A DNA stretch of 64,000 bases from Harmothoe impar (lineage: Eukaryota; Annelida; Polychaeta; Phyllodocida; Polynoidae): the NCBI GenBank assembly GCA_947462335.1, contig OX381716.1:1614845-1678844 (forward strand), given 5' to 3'. The notes below the pieces were generated by a model that saw only the letters and a program-made list of their open reading frames with translations, was not told where the DNA came from and made no database searches. Of the stretch, positions 47,982 through 58,500 are shown one piece after another. Both the position numbers and the translations under genes were made by a program. How positions within the stretch are numbered: the first letter of the stretch is position 1; every line of letters begins with the position of its first letter.

Positions 47982-48720
47982 CTCAGATTTCAAAATTCCC
48001 CAACCCCCCCCACTGAAGTAAAAAATTGACCCATTTTCCTGGAAATATTTTTTTCTGTAATTTCAAGGTCTATATTAGATTGTGTACAAGTGTCATATTT
48101 GAGAAATAGGCCTAACTCCCCGAAATGGGCACTTTAGTTTTGGTCACATTGGTCTGTCAGTCCATACCGGTACTGTGTAGTTTAAGTTGTGCTCAGATTT
48201 CAAAATTCCCCAACCCCCCCCACTGAAGTAAAAAATTGACCCATTTTCCTGGAAATATTTTTTTCTGTAATTTCAAGGTCTATATTAGATTGTGTACAAG
48301 TGTCATATTTGAGAAATAGGCCTAACTCCCCGAAATGGGCACTTTAGTTTTGGTCACATTGGTCTGTCAGTCCATACCGGTACTGTGTAGTTTAAGTTGT
48401 GCTCAGATTTCAAAATTCACCAACCCCCCCCACTGAAGTAAACAATTGACCCATTTTCCTGGAAATATTTTTTTCTGTAATTTCAAGGTCTATATTAGAT
48501 TGTGTACAAGTGTCATATTTGAGAAATAGGCCTAACTCCCCGAAATGGGCACTTTAGTTTTGGTCACATTGGTCTGTGAGTTCATACCGGTACTGTATAG
48601 TTTAAGTTGTGCTCAAATTTCAAAATTCCCCAACCCCCCCCCTCCCCGCAAGTAACAAATTTCAAGGTCTATATTAGATTGTGTGCAGGTGTGATATTGG
48701 AGATATAGGCCTAACCCTTT
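47982..48720. repeat. 210-bp tandem array, three full units plus a partial
   Basis: Units begin CTCAGATTTCAAAATTCCCC at 47982, 48192, 48402 and 48612, an exact 210-bp period. The first three are nearly identical over their whole length. The fourth lacks about 35 bp internally and decays after 48720. Contents (TTCAAGGTCTATATTAG, AACTCCCCGAAATGGGCAC) resemble old AT-rich repeats at 15.9-16.1 kb. Confidence 0.95.
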
Positions 48721-50354
48721 ATATGATATGTTTATAGGTCAATCCTAAATTAACAAATTCTCCACTCAAATTTTCTCACTCTACACATAAGTACCGGTAT
48801 CATAATTTCCATTATAAAAACTGGGACGCTAGAGAACTCATCAAAAATGCTAGCTACAATATAATGGGTATTTATATTTCAGAAGACCTATTCATGCAAC
48901 TTGCACATACCTTAGTACACTACTTAACTGTTCAGGGGTGGCATCATCTATTTATGTATCATCCCTTTTGCCCTCATTATACATCAATTTATGCATAAAT
49001 GCATTTCTAGAAATGTGTATGTGTAACTGGCATGTGAAGCAACAATCTCATTCTGGCCAGTGCCATAGTCTATATGTAAAAAAAAAAAAAGTGGGCGTAG
49101 TGTGCCCTGTATAGTATAGGGGGCGCCACGTCAAGAATACATATCAGGCAGTAGCATTGCCTATGTAAAATCTCAAGATATAATTTTACAGTGTATTTCA
49201 GTCACACACGGGACGTATTTCTAGCACGCTGAAACTATAAGTACACATGTCAGCCAGTAGCCTTGCATATGTAGAAATTCAATATATAAGTCATGTAACT
49301 ATGCATGGTTCTATTCAACAATATTTTGGTCTGCCATCGTCACAAGTGTAACAGTCCAGTTACTCTGAAAATATCAAGGTTGTATCCATCTTTCAGAAAT
49401 AATAACTAACAATTAAACTAATAACAGTTGTCTGCTTGGTTGACATGTCCTTTAGTTCATTCAAGTCCCTAAAGTGATAACTGTGCTGTATCAATTTAAA
49501 TGCAGTGTTGTTGGGTTGTGTATTGAATCAAGCGTAGTGTTCCTGAGTTGTTTGAAATATCTTCCTTAGTTTTATGTTAGTAAGAAAGTAAATCCCGAGT
49601 TGGTCTTAAACCAAGGTTATGTGAGTAGGTGCATGGTAAACTGGGTGTACTCACAGTTAATGTCCCTGCCACTCTCCGGTAAATCCATGTCATGTCACAT
49701 ATTTCACATGCCACTGCCACTGCCAGTAACTCACAGGTATATTTCCTTTAGCACTTTGCAAGTGTGTTTATTTACCTTTAATGTGAGTTATGGCTTGCAG
49801 GTGGGCCTTTTTATCACATATCACCACATGTATTACCCACTGCCAAACACAGAAGTGTTCGTTTTCACAATCATTTCATGTGATTATAGCTGGCTTTCAA
49901 GGTGGGTCTAAAACACTATCATGCACAACACACTCATATCCCACTGCCAAAAATTTCATCTTAATGTAACATCTCCTTGATGTGTTAATTAATGGCTTTC
50001 AAGGTGGGTAGTGATGTACGTGGTCTTTTGACCTGGCTGAATTGCATACACACATCTGCTCGGTCAACATCTCCTTGATGGGATACTGAGCAAGACCTTC
50101 TTGAATAAACTCATGACTTGACATGCTTTTGATGACGTCGCAGGCCAGTATGGTTGGGGTTGTGTCGTATACTGCATATCTGAAGGTCGGCAGGTCATTT
50201 TAGTCTTCTGTGGGTGGTAGTTCCATCTATAATAACAAGAGAAATTCAATTAAACATGGCGTTAATACTAATACTAAAAATAATAATAATTATATATTTT
50301 ATTCTATGGCTGTATACAATTCATCGAAAAGTATAAAAGTAAAGACATTCTTTA

Positions 50355-50376
50355 ATAAAAATAATTCCCTTTACAG
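50355..50376 (+). promoter_or_regulatory. 3' splice acceptor before ORF1
   Basis: ATTCCCTTTACAG ends at 50376. The ATG of ORF1 follows 8 nt later at 50385. Confidence 0.6.
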
Positions 50377-50384
50377 GTGTCAAT

Positions 50385-50828
50385 ATGAGCTGCGACGATT
50401 TATACCTGTTTACTGTGAGAGCACATGTTGAAATTACATATGCGCAAGAGATATGGGAGTTTATCTCAAAGGGACAAAAAGAAGGGGAACCTTTCCAGAG
50501 TTACAATAGTGAGTGTCATTATTGGTATTGTGCTATCAACAACATTATAAATACTCTGCAGAAGGAGGGAGTGTTTTACCAAGTAGCTATCCACAAAGAC
50601 AGCACTTGCCTCCTGTCCGACATGGAGAAAGGTTGGGGTTGTATCCACATAATATTTCAAGATCGTTTCTGTCCATTGTTCCATAAGTGGACACTAATGG
50701 ACAACTGCGGTCTGAGTTATCTCAGCTCGCTGTCAAGGGAGACTGCTTACATGTTTGAGCCCATGCAAGACAACGGAGAATTTTATGTCATGGAGACAGG
50801 CAGCACAGTCGCGATGGGGAACTTTTAA
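50385..50828 (+). CDS. Accessory ORF1, 147 aa, unknown function
   Basis: A complete frame from ATG 50385 (MSCDDLYLFTVRAHVE) to TAA at 50828. It is rich in Cys and aromatic residues (CHYWYCAINN, MEKGWGCIHIIF), without membrane segment or signal peptide, and I see no catalytic motif. Coding is supported by the splice acceptor 8 nt before the ATG, by its place at the head of a co-directional set and by even codon use. GGGTAGGTACG 10 nt after the stop could be a donor. The family is not recognised. It may be an accessory factor of the Helitron-type element. Confidence 0.6.
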   Translation: MSCDDLYLFTVRAHVEITYAQEIWEFISKGQKEGEPFQSYNSECHYWYCAINNIINTLQKEGVFYQVAIHKDSTCLLSDMEKGWGCIHIIFQDRFCPLFHKWTLMDNCGLSYLSSLSRETAYMFEPMQDNGEFYVMETGSTVAMGNF

Positions 50829-50894
50829 GTCAACTGGGTAGGTACGTTGTATTGTTGTTCGTCTGTTCTGGTGGGTAACACCTAACATGGTCAA

Positions 50895-50920
50895 CTGTCT
50901 TCTTTTCTCAAAACCCACAG
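50895..50920 (+). promoter_or_regulatory. 3' splice acceptor before ORF2
   Basis: A pyrimidine tract GTCTTCTTTTCTC and AAAACCCACAG end at 50920, and the ATG of ORF2 follows 13 nt later. It is the only acceptor in the 105-bp gap between ORF1 and ORF2. Confidence 0.65.
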
Positions 50921-50933
50921 TCACAGTCACGAC

Positions 50934-51482
50934 ATGTTTCCCAAATTGAGAGACCTTGCTGCTGCAGCTCTTCCTGTATGTCAGCAGGATCACTGGCTTA
51001 CTAAGCGTCTGTACGCCGATGTTTTCGCCGATGAATTGCAGGTTGTGGAGATTGAGCGACCGTCTACAGAGCTTCATGTCAATGGTCCACTTACTATTAG
51101 TCCTCTTGCCTATGGGGTCGGGTGTTTTGTCTCTCTGAACGAGGATGTGACCTATCTTTTCCCGCATTGTGAATATCATTTTCATTCTAAAACAATTTCA
51201 AACATGTGCCAGGACGACGTTACAATGTTCATTCAGGTGTACATACGGTCGCGTGTTGTTTCGGGAGATGACTTTCTCAAGTCCACTGACCTTCACTTAT
51301 TCCCCATGACTGAAGCTGTCACCCTTCGTCTTCAGCAAGCTACAGTGCTGAGGTGTGCAGAGTATAGTTCTGTGGTCAAACGCACCATACGAATAATACC
51401 CCTGAACGATATCTCTGTTACCTGTGTCGAAACATCCATATCCGAAGACCTGTGGTTTTCAAAGAGTGCGGACGAAGAATGA
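50934..51482 (+). CDS. Accessory ORF2, 182 aa, unknown function
   Basis: A frame from ATG 50934 (MFPKLRDLAAAALPV) to TGA at 51482. The pattern of alternating hydrophobics (GVGCFVSLNEDVTYLF, TMFIQVYIRSRVV, RTIRIIPLNDISVTCV) suggests a beta-rich fold. It looks like a diverged paralogue of ORF3: both start M..FP.L..LA..A, then have a GV.F.LS...DV block, a ..Y......IS block and a ..VY..S block at similar spacing. No known domain recognised. ORF3's acceptor begins right after the stop, so the two are spliced as separate messages or translated from one polycistron. Confidence 0.6.
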   Translation: MFPKLRDLAAAALPVCQQDHWLTKRLYADVFADELQVVEIERPSTELHVNGPLTISPLAYGVGCFVSLNEDVTYLFPHCEYHFHSKTISNMCQDDVTMFIQVYIRSRVVSGDDFLKSTDLHLFPMTEAVTLRLQQATVLRCAEYSSVVKRTIRIIPLNDISVTCVETSISEDLWFSKSADEE

Positions 51483-51489
51483 ACATATG

Positions 51490-51516
51490 TCTATTCTTCC
51501 CTCTTCCATTTTTCAG
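51490..51516 (+). promoter_or_regulatory. 3' splice acceptor before ORF3
   Basis: TCTATTCTTCCCTCTTCCATTTTTCAG ends at 51516, only 34 nt after the ORF2 stop and 9 nt before the ORF3 ATG. There is no room for an intron within this gap, so the acceptor must pair with a distant or trans donor. Confidence 0.75.
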
Positions 51517-51525
51517 ATAAAAGTC

Positions 51526-52443
51526 ATGCCTCTTTTCCCCACACTGAAACTGTTGGCATTAAATGCTGTGGTGGATAACGGATTGGAAATGTCTCCTCTG
51601 CTTGTGGCTTCCAATCCCTTTCATACCAAAACAATTTTGGCAGTGGTCAAGCAGCCCATCTTTTCACCTGTAAAAATTGCCCTACCTCGACACGTTCAGG
51701 TCAAGTCTACAGCATTTGAATTGGGGGTATATTTTTGTTTGTCTCCTGGCATTGATGTTGTCTGTCAACTGGCTGAGTACAACAAGGAAGACAATATAAT
51801 ATCTTACGGCCACACGGACAAGTCTGTACAGGCTGAGGCCTGTGGATACATGGTGGAGGTGTACTATGATTCCAGCCTTTTGCGACCGCGAGAAATTGTT
51901 GCTGAAATGTTCACCCTTGGATTTAACACGTCCATCCCCCAGTATGCTGTGTCAGAGTACATCTCTGTTCAATATGGCTACTTCACCGATGATGACACAA
52001 GGCAGACCGAGGGGGAGTGTTCAGAGGGTGATCTGAGTTCAATTCAGTCGGCGGACTATTGCGTGGACATGTTCCCCACTCCCGAATCTCCAGGTAGTCT
52101 GCCACCGAATATGGTAGTGGAGTTTGAGGACAGAGAATTGGAGCAGTATCTGAACCAAATTGTCGACATGGATGAGTCTGTCTGGCAGGCCTGTGATTGG
52201 GGTTCATTACCTGCGGAGGCATTTCAAATTGGCAACTCAGCTATGTACCCTGAAAGCGAAGGATGGGGTGAAGTAGAGGAAAACCTAGAAGAGCAGTTGG
52301 AAGTCTCCACACGGACTACTATACTCCACAAAATGACCTTTCTTTCCACGGGGGAAGTATTATTTTCCCCGTCTTCTAGAGGGTTATCTCAACAGTGTTG
52401 TGAACTGTTGTATGGTGTGTACAACAGCGACAATATAAATTAA
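51526..52443 (+). CDS. Accessory ORF3, 305 aa, unknown function
   Basis: I choose ATG 51526 (MPLFPTLKLLALNAV) because it follows the acceptor by 9 nt and aligns with the start of ORF2. The same frame is open upstream to 51424 but that part overlaps ORF2. Residues 1-160 resemble ORF2 (FELGVYFCLSPGIDVVCQL, YMVEVYYDSSLLRP, SEYISVQYGYF). The C-terminal half is very acidic (DDDTRQTEGECSEGD, VEFEDRELEQ, GWGEVEENLEEQLE), which suggests a protein- or histone-binding tail, or activation-domain-like sequence. It ends at TAA 52443, 30 nt before the next acceptor. Family not recognised. Confidence 0.6.
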   Translation: MPLFPTLKLLALNAVVDNGLEMSPLLVASNPFHTKTILAVVKQPIFSPVKIALPRHVQVKSTAFELGVYFCLSPGIDVVCQLAEYNKEDNIISYGHTDKSVQAEACGYMVEVYYDSSLLRPREIVAEMFTLGFNTSIPQYAVSEYISVQYGYFTDDDTRQTEGECSEGDLSSIQSADYCVDMFPTPESPGSLPPNMVVEFEDRELEQYLNQIVDMDESVWQACDWGSLPAEAFQIGNSAMYPESEGWGEVEENLEEQLEVSTRTTILHKMTFLSTGEVLFSPSSRGLSQQCCELLYGVYNSDNIN

Positions 52444-52450
52444 AATAATT

Positions 52451-52473
52451 TCTCTGCTCCCTCTTTCTTGCAG
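52451..52473 (+). promoter_or_regulatory. 3' splice acceptor before the Rep-helicase ORF
   Basis: TCTCTGCTCCCTCTTTCTTGCAG ends at 52473, an excellent pyrimidine tract and acceptor starting 8 nt after the ORF3 stop. The Rep ATG follows 60 nt later at 52534. An intron cannot fit between the stop and this acceptor. Confidence 0.8.
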
Positions 52474-52533
52474 CCTTCTCTGCGTTGTGCAAGGCAACAT
52501 AATTAGCCATACAATACCAGTACTACAGTTGCT

Positions 52534-55500
52534 ATGGAGTCTGGAGTGTTCCATGAGCAATCTTCTCAGGAAAATGGTGAAAAGTGGACTGCCGATATGT
52601 GTGGAGTCCTCCGTAATGTCTATGCGGACGTGGTAGAACGCAGAAATTTAGCGCTCAGTCCAGCCGAGTTATCAGCCATGATGGAAGATCAATGGAACGT
52701 AATGTATCCTGATAGTCCCGTGAGTGGCCTCTCCTTAATTCGTATTTACCACCTGTTAGAGGAGAAAACCCCTGCTTACTTTAATATCAGACCACCTGCC
52801 TATTCAGAATGTGTCAAGAAAGAGCCGTCAGAGAAGAATAAGACAGTCTACACAAAGTGGACCGAGGCCATGACTGAAAACCTGGAAATGTGTGGTGCGG
52901 CAGCGTTGAAAATCCAAGCAGAGTTGAGGTTTACGGAGGAATCTAGGCCAATTTTACGTAACCTGATTTTGGTGCAATGGAAGAAAATTTACCCAGACTC
53001 CAAGCAGTCGTGCACGGCACTCGTAAGGCGTTACCAAAAGCTCAGGGAGAATGCAGAGCTCAGGGGATCGGTACAGTTCCCACGCAACGCTGAGTGGTTC
53101 GCAAAAAGAGACGCAGCCATTCGGTCTCATGGTCCAGGTGGAGATGCGGGGTCAGAAGAGCAGTCAGACGTTCCTCTGTTGCCCAAAGGACCAGGTGGAG
53201 ACGGGTGTACAGATGGCGTGGATTATTTCAACAAAGACAAGAAGCGCAATAGAAGGGGAAAACCTACAGTATGTTATTATGAATCTTCCCAATCTGAGGA
53301 CCAATCTCAGGAACAGGCTAAGCGTAGAGCATGTGACATGGATGTTGACTTTGTTTTGGACGAGCCCTTTCTGCAACAAAATTCACATGTGGTGGGTGTA
53401 GACGTTTCTGCAGAAGAGGAGGTCGATCCCCCGGTCAAATACAAGCGAAAGACAAAAGGTCCAGTTGTTTTTGATGAGGACGAAGATGTTGAAGACGACC
53501 ATGAGCAGGAAGACGTCAACGCTCCGGTGGCTGATGGAACGGCCATAGTTAAGGTAGTGAAGGCGCGAGTCAAGTGGACTCCTCATTTGGTGGAAATGCT
53601 GAAGCTTGCTATGCAGCGTACAGAAGAGCAAATTTGCATGCCCAACATCAATAGCTTCCATGGAATGAGGTCACATCTACTTGCTGCACATTTCAATAAT
53701 CTTGTGCCAGAGTCTAATGTACACCAATCAAAAATAGTCAGTAAGGCCAGTAAGCTTAAGAAGGAAAGAAAGAAAGCCAAATGGTCTGATTTACCAGGTG
53801 AAGGAAAAGAGGCTGAGACGGGAGATAACGCCGGCCAGGCTGACATGCCTAATGACATGTGTTTCAATTTAAGCATTCTTAGTACTATTGTGTATAACCG
53901 TCTAATCGATACGCAGGTAGAGCGTAGCCGAGATCGGCTGTTTCAGGCAGTTTGCTTTAATTGTGGCATGTTGCTTTATGGCAATTTAAAGTATGGTCAT
54001 TTGTTCCACCGCAAGAAAGGACCGAATGAACCCCCTGCGCGTATAACATATTCGATGAGTGACTACGAGTTTGAGCTTCCCTACGAGTTCACCTATTTGG
54101 ATGGAAACACGGTGGTACATAAGTTCTATGCCTGTTATCAGTGTAGACGTCGTCCTATGAATTACTACCCATGCACTGCCAACATCAATCCGGATCCATC
54201 TCATCCTGCCATCTTTCGGTTGCCTGAGGTTGTCAGTGCACTGCGCAACGATCACGAGAAGGGCAATGCTTCTCTTGCCAACATATTTTCTACTACCCAG
54301 AAGGCTAACAACAAGGCACGACGTATTTGGGTTCACAAAGTTGGAGAAGTCAATGTTTTGCCGAGAGTTGCACATAACTACGCAGGCCTGTACGGTTACA
54401 TGGTCAGACGTCCGGACGAGGAGGCGCAGAATGTCTCTGATGAGAGAATAGTTGCAGCTGTGAAATTCTTTGGTCGAAACAATTTTCTGTTCAAAGATTT
54501 CAAATCAAACTATGAGACACTGTACCGGCATGCCGACATAGATCTACTTCCCACTGAGACAGACTGTCCAGATGCTCGAGGCCACCCTATATGTGAACAC
54601 CTCAACGATGAATCAGTAGCATGGGCTGTCCCTCTGGACCCTGAAAGGGGTTTGCCACGTCTTAATCCACATGAGGACATCATCGGTGTCCAACATTCAC
54701 GCGAATTTGCTGTGGACCTCAATAAGGGCATCTCATACAGGGATAAGCACTTGGAGGCAAAGGCATGGACATGGCTATTTCCATATGGTCATGGGAGTTG
54801 GTTTGAGCGTTCCGATCTCAAACCAATGCAGTACATCAAGCTCCGGGTTCTCTGCTATGATTCCCGGTGGAGATCCGACATCAACTATTCGTTCTTTTGG
54901 GTGGACCGCTTGATTAAAGATCGCTTATTCTATGTGGCGAAAACCAGAGTCATTACTACAGAGCCGGGTACCGAGGTTCCCAATGTGGGTCAGCTACGAG
55001 AGAGTAATTCGAGCACCGAAGGGAAGTTCTCGCAGTTTGGAAGTACACTGCCAAACACTGTGGTCGGCAGTAAGTCATATTGGAAGGCGAGGCTGCTTGA
55101 GCTGGTGGCCGTCAGTACGGAATTGGGACAGCCAGACTTCTTCATCACACTCACACAGAACGACGGATGGCCCGAACTGCAAACGGTGGTGAAGCATGGC
55201 TATGGGGCCTATCCAACAGTACCTGATGGTCGAATCTGTACAGATTCAAACACGTCGTCGACGGTTCTCTTCTCGGTGGAGACAACTGTCGCATTCTTCA
55301 AACGTTTCGCACAGTTCAAGTCTTATGTGCTGCAGAACGAAAACGGCCCCATTGGTAAGGTCCGTGATTCGTGGTACAGAGTAGAATTTCAAGGGCGCGG
55401 AGCTATTCATATTCACATGGTGGTGTGGTGTGAGCCCGGCACTATTCCAGCGGATGCGGTGAGAGCTGAATTTCCCCGGCCGGAGAGCCGTGAACAGCAC

Positions 55501-58500
55501 AAGGACTCTGTAAAGGAAATGCGGAATGTGGTGGGCCAGTTCCAAATCCACGAGTGTCGTCCAGCCAGATGTTTCCCTCGAGTGGCAGGCAAAATCATCA
55601 GAAAGTGTAAGTACGGATTCCCATTTGAACTGACAGACGAGGATGGGACTGCCGAGGGTGGCATCCGCTACAACTACAAGAGACGTCATGAGGAAGACGT
55701 CAGGGTATCGTCGTACAACCTGTCTATTCTTTTGACTTGGCAGGCACATATGAACATTCAGCGAGTGACCCATTCTGGTTGGGAGATGTACTTAGCCAAG
55801 TACATCAGTAAAGCCGAGCCGTCCTTTGACATGCTCTTGCCCGAGGAGACAAGCGAGGTGGAGAGGTTCCTGCGCACACGTCTCATCGGCAGATTGGAAG
55901 CTGACTGCATACTTCTGGGGTACAACATGTGTCGCTGCACCCGTGAGGTTGTCTTCTGTCCGACCTCCATCAATCCGAGCATGCGGTGCATGAAGAGAAA
56001 TATTCACCTTAAAGGAGATCCCGACTCAACCGACATCTACTACGACAATGGATTGATGAAGTATCTGGATCGTCCTTCCCAGTTGAAGGACATGCTGTAT
56101 GCCGAATATGTCAAGTGTTACAGATTCGTAGCGAGTGTAACGTCCGATCTACATGAGGAACAGGAAGAGTATCATCCAGAGTTTGAAGATGACGCTCCTC
56201 CACTGAAAGATGCCAAGGGACGTTTACTCAAGAGACGCAAGCAAGGCAAAGAAGCCGTCCCGCGCTGGCGGTTCTGTCTGCCTTATGGTGAATCTCAGGA
56301 GGCGTATTATGAGCAAATTCTCGTCCAAAGGTTCCCTTGGACTACAGACACAATCGGCAGCATCATTTCACCCGATAATGTGTCAAAGACTTATCAGGAG
56401 GAGTGTGCCATCCGTGACCTCATTGACAAGCAGTCAGACGCTGAGACTATGTTGCGTGAGGCTGCCGTCCGTGGATTTGATATTCGATTCATTAAGACCA
56501 TAGCTCAGCATATGGTGGACAAGGAGTGGATGACCACTGAGGAGACTGACGCGTTGCTTGGGGAAATTGAGCAAAACCGTCCTCCAGTGGTCGAAAGACG
56601 TAAGCAGGTTGAGGTGGACGACGAGGATGAATTTGATATGGGAGACATGGGAGTGAGAGCGCCACCTATGGAGGACATAGATGCTTTGAAAGCTCAGTTG
56701 AATGCCGACCAAAGGCGAGCTCTGGACTACATGAATGGTGAAATAGCTGCAGAAAGACAGTTACTCGTCAACGTAGTTGGTGCTGCCGGCACTGGGAAGT
56801 CCTTCTTGCTGAAAACATTTATTGCATGCTGCCGACAACAACACCATCTCACTGTCAAGGTTATGGCCAGTACAGGCATAGCAGCTCATCTGATAGGAGG
56901 CTGTACTGTTCACAGTGCTTTTAAAATGGATATAAAAGCCCAATCCTTTCTGTACAAGGGCAGAGTTATTGCCAAAATGATGAGGGAAACTGATGTCTTT
57001 ATCATTGACGAGTTCTCGCTGTTGGAGGCGAAAGTCATGATGGAAATAGATCACGTCATGAAGGGCATGTCCTGTGGGAAGTATAACCATAGACCATTCG
57101 GTCACAGACATGTGGTATTGTTGGGGGATCCGGCTCAGCTGCCAGCCATTGATTTGGATATTTATGGCATTTGGACGTGGAACGGTTTCTTCAAATCTAT
57201 TATACTGAATGAGGTCATGCGTCAAGACGACCCAGAGTTCCTGGCCATGTTACAGGACGTCAGGCGTGGTAACCTCAATCAAACATCTTTGGCCACACTG
57301 CGAAAACGTGTAGTCCCTCCTTCTTCCTACCCGAAACATGCAGCAGAATATGGCGTAAACGATGCGGTCATCGTGTCTCATCGTGTCGACAGGGATTCAA
57401 TAAACAACGCCATACTTGAGAACATGGAGGGAGAGGAAACAGTTTTTACGGCCATCGACCTCAACAAGCAAGGCAATCCTGCCACGGCTGAGGAGTCAAA
57501 AAACATTGACATTTTCCAGAAAAGTTCTTTCCCGCGAGAGATACGTCTCAAGGTTGGAGCTCGGGTCATTCTCCTGAGAAACATGGAAATAGAGGCTGGA
57601 TGGGTCAATGGCACTAGGGCTGAGGTTGTGCGAATTGTCAGCCAGAACTGTATTATCATACGTCATCTGGTCGACGGTACGGAGTTGTTGTTGGGACGTG
57701 TTGAACAAGATGTCGCATACGAGCATGCAACTGGCTCGCTAATGAGGAACCAGCTGCCTATTACACTGGGATGGTGTCTTACAACTCACAAGGTCCAAGG
57801 TATGACACTGGATCGGGCGTATGTTAAAATGGACGGTAAATTCTTTGCCAGTGGTCAGGCGTACACCGCACTGAGCAGAGTGCGACGGTGTTCTGATCTC
57901 ACTCTGTTTGCCTTCGAACCAGTGGCAGTACGTCTCAGCCCGAGACATGCCTTAGTGCTGCAATATATGGAGTCTACTAATGTCCTTTCTCCTGACGCCA
58001 AAGACATCAAGAGTAAAGAGATGAGGGCTCTGGTGGATCTCATAAAAAGAACACCGTATGACCCAGAAAAAGAGCTGAAAAGGCAGGCCCGAAGTAAGAA
58101 ATTCAAAAAGTTTATCAAAGACTCTGTCAAGAGGGCCAATGGAATTCCAGTTTCAAATCCTAGGAATAAATCCAAAACGTCGAAAAGGCCAGCTCCAAGT
58201 TCAAGTCCTAGCAAGAAATCAAAGACGTCGAAAAGGCCAGCTCCAAGTTCAAGTCCTAGCAATAAATCAAAGACGTCGAAAAGGCCAGCTCCAAGTTCAA
58301 GTCCAAGCAAGCCAAATAAGCGAAAGAGGGCGTCGGATCCTCCTCCTACTAAGGTTGCCGACGAGGCTGGTCATGATAATGCCGCAGAGCAGCCAATACC
58401 TGGATCTGGTCAAGCTGGGGAATCCTGCCACTCTCCGCCTGTTTCCAAAGGTGTTTGTCGAACTATTCCCAAGGTGCGACAAGGAGGCATAGTGCGTTAC

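Larger units (their letters stand above)
46995..50376 (+). other. Long second leader intron with repeats
   Basis: It lies between the donor at 46995 and the acceptor at 50376 before ORF1. It holds a G run (about 47051-47069), a dispersed palindromic repeat (47520-47870), the 210-bp array (47982-48720) and, at 49770-50010, a loose repeat of about 100 bp with GGCTTTCAAGGTGGGT twice (a third, GGCTTGCAGGTGGG, near 49793). No coding frame is supported. The 103-codon frame at 49600-49911 runs through the last repeat. Confidence 0.45.

Noticed and set aside
51424..51525. Earlier start for ORF3 at 51424
   Set aside because: It overlaps the ORF2 coding end and crosses the acceptor at 51516. The ATG at 51526 aligns with the start of ORF2.
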